NCBI RefSeq assembly: GCF_041260665.1
Contig: NZ_JBGCCT010000047.1
Span: 1 to 53,327, forward strand
DNA length: 53,327 bases
DNA from: Catenulispora sp. GP43
GTDB taxonomy: Bacteria; Actinomycetota; Actinomycetes; Streptomycetales; Catenulisporaceae
Reading direction: 5' to 3'
Part shown: positions 24,948 to 35,524 of the stretch, piece by piece
How positions within the stretch are numbered: position 1 is the first letter of the stretch
Layout of the letters: each line of letters starts with the position of its first letter
Position numbers and translations under genes: made by a program
The notes under the pieces: model-generated
Database searches by the model: none
The model's input: the letters and a program-made list of their open reading frames with translations, nothing else
What the model was told of the DNA's origin: nothing

Positions 24948-27900
24948 CCGCGAGTCGCTACGGCGGTCGGCGCACACCTCCAACGGGTACCCAACTGCAC
25001 CGCAACTGGCTCGAACTCGTCGATCGCGACGGCCCGTTCATCGCGGTACCGGCGCTCAAGCGGGTCTGGCCGCAGGGCATGCCGCAGCCGAAGGATGCCA
25101 CCCTCGCGGTGCTGAAGGATTCGAAAGCCGCCTTCGAGAAGGCCTGGGAGCGGTGGGACCGCGGACGTACTGAGAACGCGACATCGAGCGACGAACAGGC
25201 TGTGGCTGCACAGCTCGATCATTACCGTCAGGAACGCGACCGCTGGGTGGAAACCGTCCTGCGAGATGTGTTCGAGTGGGGTGAGTACTACACGACGGCC
25301 GTGTCGGTTGATCCCGTGCACTCGCCGGACCACTCGGTAACAGTATCCCCGACGGGTGCGCTGAGGCGCGGTGATGAGACTCCGGTGCTGGTACTCGTCG
25401 TGGATCCGGTGGATTCGCTGCGTGAACCGCTCACCGACGGCTGGGCCACCACGCCGATCGACCGTACTGAGGAACTCCTGCGTACCAACGGTGTGCCGAT
25501 CGGGGTGGTGACCGACGGCCGGTGGTGGGCAATCGTCAGCGCACGCCAGGAGACGGTGGCGGCCTCCGGGATCGTCGACGCGCAGACCTGGATCGAGGAA
25601 CCGCAGACCCGCAACGCCTTCATCGAGCTGCTTCACGTACGCCGTCTGCTCGGCGGAAAGCCAAAGGATCGACTGACCGAATTGTTCGGCGAATCGGTAG
25701 CCGCTGCCGAGGAGATCACCGAGGCACTTGGCACCCAGGTGCGCCGGGCAGTGGAACTCCTTGTGCAAGCGCTGTCCGAGGCAGGGCTCGAAGCCCGTCG
25801 AGCGGGTGCTGCAGACCCACTGCCCGAGGAGCGCGGGCAGGTGTACGAGGCCGCGGTCACCATCATGATGCGGGTGGTGTTCCTTCTTTTCGCCGAGGAA
25901 CGAGGCCTCCTGCCGACTAGCCAAGCGTTCGTCAGCGGATACGGCATCAGTGAGGAGCTCGACACGCTCGACGCGCGGGCGCGGGAGGAGGGCGCAGAAT
26001 CGCTGGACGCCACCCATCTGACCTGGCACCGGCTGCTCGCCACCTCGTGCGCGCTGTACGCCGGCGCGAGCTTCGAGGACATCCGGATACCATCGTATGG
26101 CGGGTCGCTGTTCGATCCCATCCGGTTCCCGTTTCTCGACGCACGCAGTGCGCAGGGTCCGCTTGTCATCACGGTCTCTGACCGGGTGATGCTCGAAATG
26201 CTGCGCGCTGTGCAGATCGCGAAGCTGAAGGGACAGTCCGCGCGAATCTCGTTTCGTGACATCGATGTCGAGCAGATCGGCTATATCTACGAAGGGTTGC
26301 TCGGCTACACCTGTAAGAACGTCGATGACGAGACCGGTGTGGTGCTCGGACTGATCGGCAAGGAAGGCGAGGAACCGGAGATCCCGCTCGCCGAGGTCGA
26401 GCGGCTTGGGCACCTGCACGCGGGGACCGATGCGTTAGCGGAAGCGATCCGCGAATGGGTCAAGAACCACCAGCCCGCGGCCACCGCCTCGACGAAGGCC
26501 GCGTTGGCCAAAGCGCTCAGGGACGTCGGCGCAGTCGAGGACGCCGAGCGCGCCCTCCGCGCGATCACAAGCCCCGACGAGGAGGAGCTTCGCGACCGGT
26601 TGCGCCCCTTCGTCGGCATCATCCGGCGCGATCTCCGAGGCCGGCTGACGGTCGTGCGCCCGGGTGGCGTGCTCGTTGCCGAGTCGCCGTCCCGATCGTC
26701 GGCCGGCGCGCACTATACGCCTCAATGGCTGGCGAAGGAGGTCGTGCAGCACACGCTCCAACCGCTGGTATACAAGCCGGGGCCGTACGACCGCCCAGAG
26801 GACGAGGGCTGGGTGCCGGTGTCCTGGGATCAGATCCTGGAGCTCAAAGTCGCGGACATCGCCTGCGGGTCGGGCGCCTTTCTGGTCGCCGCGGCACGCT
26901 ATCTAGCCGAGCGCCTTGTCGAAGCTTGGCAACGGGACGGCGTGTCGATAGGGACGCCTCAGGAGCAGCATACGCATGCGATGCGGACCGTCGTGGCGAA
27001 CTGTCTGTATGGTGCGGACATCAACGGTATGGCCGTGGAGATGTGCAAGCTGTCGTTGTGGCTCGTCTCGCTGGACGCGAAGCTGCCTTTCTCGTTCGTG
27101 GACGACAAGATTCTGCACGGCAATTCGCTGCTGGGCCTCACGGACCGAAGGCAGCTGGAGTACCAGCACATTGCCCCGCTCCCCTCGATGAAGCAGACGT
27201 TGGACCAGTTGGACGTCGAGTCGACGTTGCGTCGCGCCACTGCAATGCGCCGTCAGTTGACGAGCGAGGTTGACGACGCCGACCCGCAACGTTCCGCGAC
27301 GGCCAAACGGCGGTTGTGGCGGGATTATCAACAGCTGGTGGGTCGCCTGAACGAGGTCGGGGACGCGGTGATCGCGGCCGGGCTTCGGAGCGAGAAGGAC
27401 AACGGCAAGCCAGGGAAGAAGCTGAAGGAAGCATACGAAATCCTGAGCTATGCGACCGGACTCGCCTACGCCGACGCGGATCCGAAGCGAGCGATGCTCG
27501 ACGAAATCCTCAAGAAAGGCCTAACGCCCCAGGTAGAGACGGACTACGAACGTTGGCAGCCGCTGCACTGGATTCTGATGGTGCCGGATGTCATGGAGCG
27601 CGGCGGATTCGATGCGATCATCGGCAATCCGCCGTTCCTAGGTGGGCAGAAGCTCACCGGAGCAATGGGAACGAATATCCGAGACTGGTATCTGAACGTG
27701 CTGGCCAGCGGGAAGAAGGGTAGTGCCGACCTGGTCGCCTACTTTTTTCTGCGGGCGTTGTCCCTCCTCAACGAACGAGGAAACATCGGGTTGATCGGGA
27801 CGAACACCCTTTGGCAGGGTGACACACGCGAGGTCGGACTGGATCAGATGGAGCGCGACGGGTTCACGATCATGCGAGCTATCCAAAGCCGGTCCTGGTC

Positions 27901-29026
27901 GGCGGCCGGAGCTAGCGTGGAATACGCGGCCGTATGGGGCAGTCGACGCAAGGTTGCTGATATCGCCCCACGCGTAGCTGACGACATGAACTGCCGGGCA
28001 ATTACGACGCTGCTGGAGCCCGCCGGTCGCGTCGAGGGCAAGCCGAAGCGTCTGGCCGAAAACACAAAGAAGACATTCCAGGGATGTAATATCTTGGGTA
28101 TGGGCTTCGTGTTGGAACCGGAAGAGGCCGCAGCCTGGATCAGTGAGGACTTCAAGAATAGTGAGGTCCTGTTCCCGTATCTCAACGGTGAGGACCTCAA
28201 CTCCCGACCTGATACGTCCGGCTCACGCTGGGTCATCGACTTCAACGACCGAACTCGAGAAGCAGCCCAGACTTACGCCTTGCCATACGAGCGCGTTTTG
28301 GAACGAGTTCTACCAGAGCGAGCCCGCAACAAGGTCAAGCAACGCCGCGAAATCTGGTGGCAATTTACGCGTAACGCACCAGAGATGCGGAAGGCAATTG
28401 CCCGGTTGGACGAGGTGCTGGTGATCGCTCGCGTTAGCAAGACCGTAATGCCATTGCGGGTCCGAACCGGCCAGGTGTTTCACGAGAAGCTCGTGGTATT
28501 CGCAACCGATTCGTTCAGCGATCAAGCGCTCTTGTCATCCGGGTTGCACCAGATGTGGGCGATCAAATATGGAACGACGATGCGGGTTGATCCGACCTAT
28601 ACTTCGTCCGGCATTTTCGAGACCTTCCCGCGTCCGGCCGGTACTGAGCGTCTCGCCGAGCTGGGCCATGAACTCGACACTGTGCGCCGTGAGATCATGC
28701 TGCGCCGTGGCCTCGGCTTGACCAAGCTCTACAACCTCATCAACGACTACAGCACACCAGATTCCACCGACGCCGATGTCGCTCGCCTACGCGCCATCCA
28801 CGTCGAGCTCGACCAGGCCGTCATGGCTGCCTACGGCTGGTCCGATGTCCCCTTGGATCATGGCTTCCACACCTACCGGCAGATGACCCGCTGGACCGTC
28901 AGCCCGGAAGCCCGTGTCGAAATCTTCGACCGGTTACTGGAGGAAAATCACCGCCGCGCGGCCGCTCAGGGCGACGTGGTCTTCGACGATGACGCCGACC
29001 CCGAGGACGAGGGGGCTGACGAATGA
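24944..29026 (+). CDS. drmMI: DISARM N6-adenine DNA methyltransferase DrmMI
   Basis: DrmMI marks host DNA by adenine methylation in class 1 DISARM. The 1360-residue protein has the AdoMet motif VADIACGSGAFLVAAARY (about residue 635) and the catalytic motif IV IIGNPPFLGG (about 894), the order of a gamma-type N6-adenine methylase. The N-terminal 500 residues resemble the helical region of Eco57I/PglX-like enzymes, and the C-terminal part probably holds the target recognition region. The start overlaps drmD by four bases and the stop overlaps drmA by four bases. No break or frameshift is visible. Confidence 0.93.
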   Translation: MTASRYGGRRTPPTGTQLHRNWLELVDRDGPFIAVPALKRVWPQGMPQPKDATLAVLKDSKAAFEKAWERWDRGRTENATSSDEQAVAAQLDHYRQERDRWVETVLRDVFEWGEYYTTAVSVDPVHSPDHSVTVSPTGALRRGDETPVLVLVVDPVDSLREPLTDGWATTPIDRTEELLRTNGVPIGVVTDGRWWAIVSARQETVAASGIVDAQTWIEEPQTRNAFIELLHVRRLLGGKPKDRLTELFGESVAAAEEITEALGTQVRRAVELLVQALSEAGLEARRAGAADPLPEERGQVYEAAVTIMMRVVFLLFAEERGLLPTSQAFVSGYGISEELDTLDARAREEGAESLDATHLTWHRLLATSCALYAGASFEDIRIPSYGGSLFDPIRFPFLDARSAQGPLVITVSDRVMLEMLRAVQIAKLKGQSARISFRDIDVEQIGYIYEGLLGYTCKNVDDETGVVLGLIGKEGEEPEIPLAEVERLGHLHAGTDALAEAIREWVKNHQPAATASTKAALAKALRDVGAVEDAERALRAITSPDEEELRDRLRPFVGIIRRDLRGRLTVVRPGGVLVAESPSRSSAGAHYTPQWLAKEVVQHTLQPLVYKPGPYDRPEDEGWVPVSWDQILELKVADIACGSGAFLVAAARYLAERLVEAWQRDGVSIGTPQEQHTHAMRTVVANCLYGADINGMAVEMCKLSLWLVSLDAKLPFSFVDDKILHGNSLLGLTDRRQLEYQHIAPLPSMKQTLDQLDVESTLRRATAMRRQLTSEVDDADPQRSATAKRRLWRDYQQLVGRLNEVGDAVIAAGLRSEKDNGKPGKKLKEAYEILSYATGLAYADADPKRAMLDEILKKGLTPQVETDYERWQPLHWILMVPDVMERGGFDAIIGNPPFLGGQKLTGAMGTNIRDWYLNVLASGKKGSADLVAYFFLRALSLLNERGNIGLIGTNTLWQGDTREVGLDQMERDGFTIMRAIQSRSWSAAGASVEYAAVWGSRRKVADIAPRVADDMNCRAITTLLEPAGRVEGKPKRLAENTKKTFQGCNILGMGFVLEPEEAAAWISEDFKNSEVLFPYLNGEDLNSRPDTSGSRWVIDFNDRTREAAQTYALPYERVLERVLPERARNKVKQRREIWWQFTRNAPEMRKAIARLDEVLVIARVSKTVMPLRVRTGQVFHEKLVVFATDSFSDQALLSSGLHQMWAIKYGTTMRVDPTYTSSGIFETFPRPAGTERLAELGHELDTVRREIMLRRGLGLTKLYNLINDYSTPDSTDADVARLRAIHVELDQAVMAAYGWSDVPLDHGFHTYRQMTRWTVSPEARVEIFDRLLEENHRRAAAQGDVVFDDDADPEDEGADE

Positions 29027-32000
29027 CCCAGCCGGCGCAGCAGCGTCAGTACCAGCTCGCCTCCGAACCGGACGGTCGTTCCGTCACCGTTCGCAAGAAT
29101 CTGGTCGACATTCTCGAGCGCGAACTCCTCGGCCCAGCAAACGGCCCGGAGGAAGTACTCGAAGGCGCACCGGATGTGGCCTATCTCATCGGCCGGATCG
29201 CTCCCTTCCGACTCGAATCGCCGCGCACCCGGACGGAGGCTCCGAGCTCCGCCGACGAGCCAGATGCCGCTACCGACGTCGGCGACGCACTCGACGCTTA
29301 TGAGGGCCGTGGAGTCCCGATGACAGCCGTCGACGACAGCAGCCCGGGCTCCGAGGACGATGAAGTGGAGGACAGCCCACAGCAGCGTGGCTTGATGATG
29401 CCGGCATCGATGGGGCTCCGCTGCCAGATCGCCGACGACGTCACCGCCTTCACAGTCACGTCCTCCTGGGGCCGCTACGAGAGCTTCAAGGAGCCTGATC
29501 GTGCCAAAGGCGCCGATGGCGAAAACGAGAAGACCGCCGCTGCGGGAACCCGGCGCTACAAGCGCACCCCCATTGAGATCACGACACCGATCGTCATCGC
29601 CGACCTCGATCCCCGGCAGACCACCACGATCCAGCTCCTCGACACGGTCGTCTTGCGCGTCGACCGCTACGACGACCCGAACAATGCCAGAAAGCTGATC
29701 GAGATCGCTTTGTGCAACGACCGCGTGTCACCGCGCAAGATTCCGGTCGATGCGTGGCTCTACCAGGCGAAGCTGCACGTCACGGCCGACGGCGAACCCG
29801 CGTTCGTGCCGGTGAGCGACCGGCTCACCGACACCCGGCCTGAGCGTGACGACGAGCTGCGTCGCCTGCGCCTGCAATACCGGGATCGGCTTGAGTTCGC
29901 GGTGGGCCGCACCTGCTCGGTGGACTGGAAAGTGGAGTCCCCCGACGACCGCCGCGCAGTCGCGGTCTGGACGACCTGGCTACCCACCGCTGAGACTCCG
30001 CAGACCACAGCGGAGGAGATCGGAGCTGCGTTGCTCGACATGCGCGCGCTGGCCGAGGCAAGCCGCGAAGAGCTACGCGCGGGCCTGGCCCCGATCGTCG
30101 ACGAGTACACGAGCTGGCTCGACATCCAGGGTGCGCGTGCTGAAGGGCTCCCGGACCACCTTCGCGAGGATGCAGCCGAACTCGTCGCGGAGGCACGTAG
30201 AGTGCAGCATCAGCTTGCCGAGGGGCTGGATCACCTGTTGTCCGATGACGAGGCGCTGCGCTGCTTCCGATTCATGAACCGGGTCATGGCTGATCAGCGT
30301 GTTCAGACGCAGGTCGCGCGAATGCGTGCGAATGATCCCAGCCTGAGCTACGAATCAGCTCGGGACAAGGTTCTCGGCCAGGGGCCAAAGGCGCACTCAT
30401 GGTTCACGTTCCAGCTCGCCTTCGTCCTGATGCAGCTGCCGATGCTCTCAGATCCCAGCCTGCCTCGCCGTTCCGGAACAGACCCGAAGGCGCAACTGCT
30501 GTTCTTCCCGACTGGCGGCGGCAAGACTGAGGCCTACCTTGGTCTGGCCGCATACACCTTCGCAATCCGCCGCCGTCAAGGCATCATCAATACGCCGGAC
30601 GGCCCGCTCGACGGCGGCGCCGGGACGGCCGTTCTCATGCGGTACACATTGCGCCTGCTCACGGCTCAACAGTTCCAGCGTGCGACCGCACTGGTCTGTG
30701 CGGCGGAGCTCGCCCGCTTGGAGGACGAGGCAACCTGGGGTCGTGAGCCGTTCCGTATCGGTCTCTGGGTGGGTACGGATGTCAGTCCCAAGCGCTTCGA
30801 CGAGGCGGACCAACAGCTTGCCCGTGCCAACAAGAGCGGCGGAAGCTCCAGGCTGACAGTTCTACAGCTCAACCGTTGTCCCTGGTGCGGCACACCGATC
30901 GGAGCACGGGATGTGAAGCCGATTGCGGAGAATCGCCGCGTGTTTGTGTACTGCGGTGATGATCTCGCCGAATGCCCCTTTGCCGAGGGCGGCACCGTTT
31001 CCGAAGGTCTTCCCGTACTTACCGTGGACGAGGAGATCTACCGGCTCGCGCCGGCTTTCCTGATCGCCACCGTCGACAAATTCGCCCGGCTGGCCCGCGA
31101 AGGCGAGGCCGCTTCCGTGTTCGGTCACGTCGCACGGCGTTGCGAACGCCACGGATTCGTCCATCCCGACTACCCGCAGTGCGATATCAAGGTCGGGAAC
31201 AAGCATCCGGCGAAGTCCGGCCTGCCTGCAGCGGCAGTGCGGCAGTCCGCAAGGCTGCGTCCGCCAGATTTGATCATCCAAGATGAGCTCCACCTCATCA
31301 GCGGAGCGCTCGGGACCACCGTCGGGCTGTTCGAGGTGGCGGTCGACGCGATGGCGGCATGGCAGGATGCCAGCGGAAAGCCGGTGCTGCCACTGCTGGT
31401 CGCCTCCACAGCCACCGCGCGCAATGCCGCCGATCAGGTCAAGGCCTTGTACGGACGGGACATCACCATCTTCCCGCCGCAGGTGCTGGATGCCGGTGCG
31501 ACGTTCTTCTCGAAGGAGCAGCCGATCGATGCCGGTCATCCGGGTCGCCGCTACATCGGCATTTCAACGACCGGCGTACGTCTGACAACCGCCGAGATCC
31601 GCATCGCGGAGGTTCTGATGGCCGCCGGACAATTGTTGCTCGACCGGTCTGGAGACGCAGCCGACCCTTACATGACGCTCGTCGGATACTTCAGCGCGAC
31701 CCGCGAATTGGCGGGCATGGCCCGGTTCCTCGGCGATGACGTGCAGACCGCGCTGCGCAAGCGTCGGCCGTGGTCGCTTCTGCCAGGACGGACCGGAACA
31801 AACTTCGGATCGCTGCACGTTGCCGAGCTGACGTCGCGAGTGTCGAGTTCCGATATAACCGGCACGCTCGATCAGATGGCCGTCCCCTTCGACGTCATGT
31901 ATGACTCGAGCTCGGGGAAGCGTCAACTGGCACAAGACCGGGCTGCCGGACGGAAAGTGAAGGAGCGTGACGTCGCACCGTTCGACGCCGTTCTCGCCAC

Positions 32001-32748
32001 ATCGATGCTCCAGGTCGGCGTAGACGTCTCGCGTCTCGGCCTGATGCTGGTGGTTGGCCAGCCGAAGAACACCGCCGAGTACATTCAGGCCTCGTCCCGC
32101 GTCGGACGTGATGCAGAGCGGCCCGGTCTCGTCGTATCGCTCGGCAACTGGGCCAGGCCTCGGGACCTGGCACATTACGAGCAGTTCCGGCACTACCACG
32201 AGACGTTCTACGCCCAGGTCGAGGCGTTGTCGGTCACGCCATTCTCGGCGACCTCGATGGATCGCGGGCTTGACGGCGTGTTCGTCAGTTCCGCTCGTGT
32301 GCTTCAAGCCTCGCGCGACGATGGTCTGTCCCCCGAGGCTGGCGCGGCCAAGATCGGGTCAGAACGCGACTTCGCGGTCTCACTGATCGACACTCTGACC
32401 GAGCGCGTGCTCCGCGCCTCTAACGAAGTCGCGGCGAGATCCGCGCGCAATCGGTTGTCGAACCGGCTGGACCAGTGGGAGAAGCGTCGCGCCCACCTTG
32501 CCGACCGCCGCAAGTCGTTGGTCTACGAGCGAGTCACGGACGACACCCGGTTCGACGCGCTGATGATGAGCGCCGAGAACGCGCGGTCCCGGTCCGGGAC
32601 GCGCGACGCGCCACCCTTCGTGGTCGCCAACTCCATGCGTGAGGTGCAGCCCGAAATTAACCTGCTGGTGAGCCCTATCAAAGACAACCTCGTCTATATC
32701 GCACCGCCGGGAGCACCACGGTGGACACCGCCTCAGGAGAACGCGTGA
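29023..32748 (+). CDS. drmA: DISARM helicase DrmA
   Basis: DrmA is the core helicase-like protein of all DISARM systems and works with DrmB. In the 1241-residue protein, Walker A is FFPTGGGKTEAYLGLA (about residue 495), the DExH-type motif is IIQDELHLISGALG (about 751), motif III is ASTATARNA, and the C-terminal RecA domain has VGVDVSRLGLMLVVGQPKN (about 1000) followed by QASSRVGR. A small zinc-binding insert is suggested by CPWCGTPI and a later AECPF. The ATG overlaps the drmMI stop as ATGA, and the stop overlaps the drmB GTG. All key residues are present. Confidence 0.94.
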   Translation: MTQPAQQRQYQLASEPDGRSVTVRKNLVDILERELLGPANGPEEVLEGAPDVAYLIGRIAPFRLESPRTRTEAPSSADEPDAATDVGDALDAYEGRGVPMTAVDDSSPGSEDDEVEDSPQQRGLMMPASMGLRCQIADDVTAFTVTSSWGRYESFKEPDRAKGADGENEKTAAAGTRRYKRTPIEITTPIVIADLDPRQTTTIQLLDTVVLRVDRYDDPNNARKLIEIALCNDRVSPRKIPVDAWLYQAKLHVTADGEPAFVPVSDRLTDTRPERDDELRRLRLQYRDRLEFAVGRTCSVDWKVESPDDRRAVAVWTTWLPTAETPQTTAEEIGAALLDMRALAEASREELRAGLAPIVDEYTSWLDIQGARAEGLPDHLREDAAELVAEARRVQHQLAEGLDHLLSDDEALRCFRFMNRVMADQRVQTQVARMRANDPSLSYESARDKVLGQGPKAHSWFTFQLAFVLMQLPMLSDPSLPRRSGTDPKAQLLFFPTGGGKTEAYLGLAAYTFAIRRRQGIINTPDGPLDGGAGTAVLMRYTLRLLTAQQFQRATALVCAAELARLEDEATWGREPFRIGLWVGTDVSPKRFDEADQQLARANKSGGSSRLTVLQLNRCPWCGTPIGARDVKPIAENRRVFVYCGDDLAECPFAEGGTVSEGLPVLTVDEEIYRLAPAFLIATVDKFARLAREGEAASVFGHVARRCERHGFVHPDYPQCDIKVGNKHPAKSGLPAAAVRQSARLRPPDLIIQDELHLISGALGTTVGLFEVAVDAMAAWQDASGKPVLPLLVASTATARNAADQVKALYGRDITIFPPQVLDAGATFFSKEQPIDAGHPGRRYIGISTTGVRLTTAEIRIAEVLMAAGQLLLDRSGDAADPYMTLVGYFSATRELAGMARFLGDDVQTALRKRRPWSLLPGRTGTNFGSLHVAELTSRVSSSDITGTLDQMAVPFDVMYDSSSGKRQLAQDRAAGRKVKERDVAPFDAVLATSMLQVGVDVSRLGLMLVVGQPKNTAEYIQASSRVGRDAERPGLVVSLGNWARPRDLAHYEQFRHYHETFYAQVEALSVTPFSATSMDRGLDGVFVSSARVLQASRDDGLSPEAGAAKIGSERDFAVSLIDTLTERVLRASNEVAARSARNRLSNRLDQWEKRRAHLADRRKSLVYERVTDDTRFDALMMSAENARSRSGTRDAPPFVVANSMREVQPEINLLVSPIKDNLVYIAPPGAPRWTPPQENA

Positions 32749-34781
32749 CCGCCGCCGAGCCCGAACCCAGATACGTATACGATCCCGCGAACGCGGTCGA
32801 CCCTTTGGGGGACGCCGAACTCGAGGTCAAGAACGCAGCAAAGCTCAACCGCGCGAAGGTCGGTTCCGCACGTCCGTCATCGTTGCTCTATACCTACGGC
32901 CCGGGCTCGATCATGGACCTGCCGCAGTTCACGATCATGCCGACCGGACTGGACGACTGGGATCGAATCTGGCGGCGGCGCGATGGCATCCCGCAGATCA
33001 GGGCGCCACGGCTGCGTGACGTCGTCGCCAAGCTCCTGCGATCTCGGGACGTTCAGCTGCGACCGCATCCGTGGCAGCCCAAGAAGTCCAGCATCTCTAC
33101 CGAGGGAAACGATCTCGGCGTGCCAGCCCGGATCTTTCCACAGTGGCTACGCTGCACAGGCTGCGACATGCTCGGCACGCTTTCGCAATTCGCCTACACG
33201 AACACCCATCCGTTCCGCAGCGATCTTGCTCGTTTTGAACACGAGAGATGCACCGGCCGAGCGGGAAGCCGCTCCCGCAGGCCGGCGCGGCGGGCTGCGG
33301 TGCCCGCACGCTATCTCCTGGCTTGTGTCGACGGTCACCTCGACGAGTTTCCCTATGAAGAGTGGGTTCATCATTGGCGGCCCTGTTCAGAGGCAAGCGT
33401 CCCGACACTCAAGATGGTTGACCGCACCACGGGCAAAGGCGCCTCGGCGATCATCAAATGTGAGTCTTGCGACGCTAGCAGGCCGATGAACGAAGCCCAG
33501 GGCGAAGCCGGGCAAGCCAAGCTCCCGCTCTGCCGGGGACGGCATCCGCATCTTGATGCGTTCGAGCCCAAAGGCTGCCGCAAAAGGGCCAAACTGATAT
33601 TGATCGGCGCATCGAACCTATGGTTTGCGGCGACGCAATCGATCATCGTAATGCCGGAATCCGAGCAGGAGACCCTCGACGAACTCGCCGCCCGCATCCG
33701 CGCGGCACTCGGCGACAAGCTGGGCAAGTACTCCGACGATCTGGAGACACTCCGTGACGTACTCGACGGCAAGGTGGATGTGACGGCGTACTCCGATGAG
33801 GCGCTTGAGCAAGCTGTCCACGCCGCGCTCGTTCCGGAGGAATCGGCTGAAACGGTTGAGAAATGGGTGAAGACGTGGGATCCGGTGGATTTGCTCGTTC
33901 CTGAGTGGACGTATCTTCAGAAAGACCCGCTCAATGCACAACATCAGGATGAGGTCAGCGGGCTTACCCTGACCTTGCGTAAGCGCGGTGCCAACCTGGC
34001 ACCAGAAGTCACGAGAGTGCTGGCGGTGGACCGCTTGCGCAAGGTTAACGCGCTGGTCGGCTTCACCAGGATCGACGCAATGGACCGAGTCGGCGACCTG
34101 CCGCGGCGTCTGGTTCCGCTGGCCCGCGCACCACGACCGGCATGGACGGTCGCCACCGAGGACCACGGCGAGGGTATCTATCTCCAACTGGACGAGTCAG
34201 CTGTCGCCAGGTGGGAGACACGGGTTGAATCCGCCGCCATCTGGACCGCTCATCGCGACGCGCACAAGCGCAACTTCGATCGCCGTTTCTCAGAGACCGC
34301 GGAGGACGTAGACCCTGATACGCGGCTTCGTCCGCCACGCTATTGGCTCATCCATACGCTCGCACACGTCCTCATCCGAGAACTTGCGATGTCCTGCGGA
34401 TACTCGGCTGCGAGTCTGAGCGAACGGCTTTATGCATGGCAGGGCTCAGAGGCGCGAGGACCCGCTGCCGGATTGTTGATCTGCACCACGGCATCAGACA
34501 GTGATGGCACGCTGGGCGGCTTGGTCAGCGGCAGCGAACCTGATCGCTTCGAACAGGTGGTCGCCGACGCGCTTTTTCGGGCCACCCGATGTTCTTCGGA
34601 CCCGATCTGCGCGATGCGTACGCCGCAGGACCCGGAAGATTTCCTACACGGAGCCGCATGCCACTGCTGCGTCATGGCCTCCGAAACTTCCTGCGAGCGT
34701 TCTAATAGATTCCTGGACCGTAGGTTCCTTGTTGATCTGCCGGGAGGGAATGGCCTTGGCTTCTTCGGATCAGGCGGTTGA
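32745..34781 (+). CDS. drmB: DISARM DUF1998 protein DrmB
   Basis: DrmB forms a complex with DrmA and carries the DUF1998 domain. The 678-residue protein has YGPGSIMDLP near the N-terminus, a first cysteine pair in RCTGCDMLGT, a second in CESCDAS with a downstream CRGRHPH, and the DUF1998 segment YWLIHTLAHVLIRELAMSCG (about residue 530), ending with GAACHCCVMASETSCERSN. The cysteines are likely zinc ligands. I chose the GTG at 32745, which overlaps the drmA stop as GTGA and is preceded by CAGGAGA, over the GTG at 32721. It overlaps drmC by 32 bases. Confidence 0.94.
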   Translation: MTAAEPEPRYVYDPANAVDPLGDAELEVKNAAKLNRAKVGSARPSSLLYTYGPGSIMDLPQFTIMPTGLDDWDRIWRRRDGIPQIRAPRLRDVVAKLLRSRDVQLRPHPWQPKKSSISTEGNDLGVPARIFPQWLRCTGCDMLGTLSQFAYTNTHPFRSDLARFEHERCTGRAGSRSRRPARRAAVPARYLLACVDGHLDEFPYEEWVHHWRPCSEASVPTLKMVDRTTGKGASAIIKCESCDASRPMNEAQGEAGQAKLPLCRGRHPHLDAFEPKGCRKRAKLILIGASNLWFAATQSIIVMPESEQETLDELAARIRAALGDKLGKYSDDLETLRDVLDGKVDVTAYSDEALEQAVHAALVPEESAETVEKWVKTWDPVDLLVPEWTYLQKDPLNAQHQDEVSGLTLTLRKRGANLAPEVTRVLAVDRLRKVNALVGFTRIDAMDRVGDLPRRLVPLARAPRPAWTVATEDHGEGIYLQLDESAVARWETRVESAAIWTAHRDAHKRNFDRRFSETAEDVDPDTRLRPPRYWLIHTLAHVLIRELAMSCGYSAASLSERLYAWQGSEARGPAAGLLICTTASDSDGTLGGLVSGSEPDRFEQVVADALFRATRCSSDPICAMRTPQDPEDFLHGAACHCCVMASETSCERSNRFLDRRFLVDLPGGNGLGFFGSGG

Positions 34782-35502
34782 CCAGGCAGCGGCGCGTGAG
34801 CTCGGGCGGATCCTGACCGGGACCGCGGCCGCCCGCATGGCTGACCGCCTGGCCGAGGGCGACACTCTGACTGGCGCACTCCGTGTGCTCGGACAGGCGG
34901 AACGAGCGCTGGTCCGTCCGTTGCTGGCCAAGGTCTCGACGCCGGCGCGGATCGCCGTGCTCCGAGCCATAGAAGGCGCCCTTTCGACACCAAGCATGGC
35001 GACGCCAATATGGACGATGCCGGGCCCGCTTGGTCGCAGCGGCCCGCTTACATCGTCTGTAGCGCACATCGTGGACGGAGCCCGTCAATCCATCACGTGC
35101 TCGACGTTCAACTTCCAGCCGACCTCGCAACTCTGGCAGGTGCTGGCGGACGCGTCTAAGCGCGCGGGGATGCAGGTCCGGGTCTACATCGATACCGGGG
35201 CAACTGGGATTAATGCCCCGGCCGCGGAAGTGATAGCGGCCCAGCTTCGTCCGGCGATCGTCTTGCGGACTAAGGAATTTGACGGCGCCATTATCCGCAA
35301 CCATGCCAAGTTCCTTGCCATCGATCACAGGTTCCTCCTGGTGACCAGCGCCAACTTCTCGTGGAGCGCCGAGCGCCACAACGTCGAGTTCGGTGTACTC
35401 GTCGACGATCGGGCACTGACCGAAGCTGTCGAACGGGAATTACGCTCCGTCGAACCATTGCTCTATGAGAGGGTGATGTGGCGCGACTCCTCCGCCACTT
35501 GA
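34750..35502 (+). CDS. drmC: DISARM phospholipase D-like protein DrmC
   Basis: DrmC is the PLD-family nuclease-like component of DISARM and seems dispensable in some systems. The 250-residue protein has one HKD motif, IIRNHAKFLAIDHRFLLVTS (about residue 185), followed by SANFSWSAERHN; single-motif PLD proteins usually dimerise. The frame is open from 34501, but the ATG at 34750 follows GGGAGGGA directly and removes an N-terminus that only reads drmB out of frame. It is the last gene of the operon. Confidence 0.92.
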   Translation: MALASSDQAVDQAAARELGRILTGTAAARMADRLAEGDTLTGALRVLGQAERALVRPLLAKVSTPARIAVLRAIEGALSTPSMATPIWTMPGPLGRSGPLTSSVAHIVDGARQSITCSTFNFQPTSQLWQVLADASKRAGMQVRVYIDTGATGINAPAAEVIAAQLRPAIVLRTKEFDGAIIRNHAKFLAIDHRFLLVTSANFSWSAERHNVEFGVLVDDRALTEAVERELRSVEPLLYERVMWRDSSAT

Positions 35503-35524
35503 TCACGGATCGTTTCGAGGAAAC

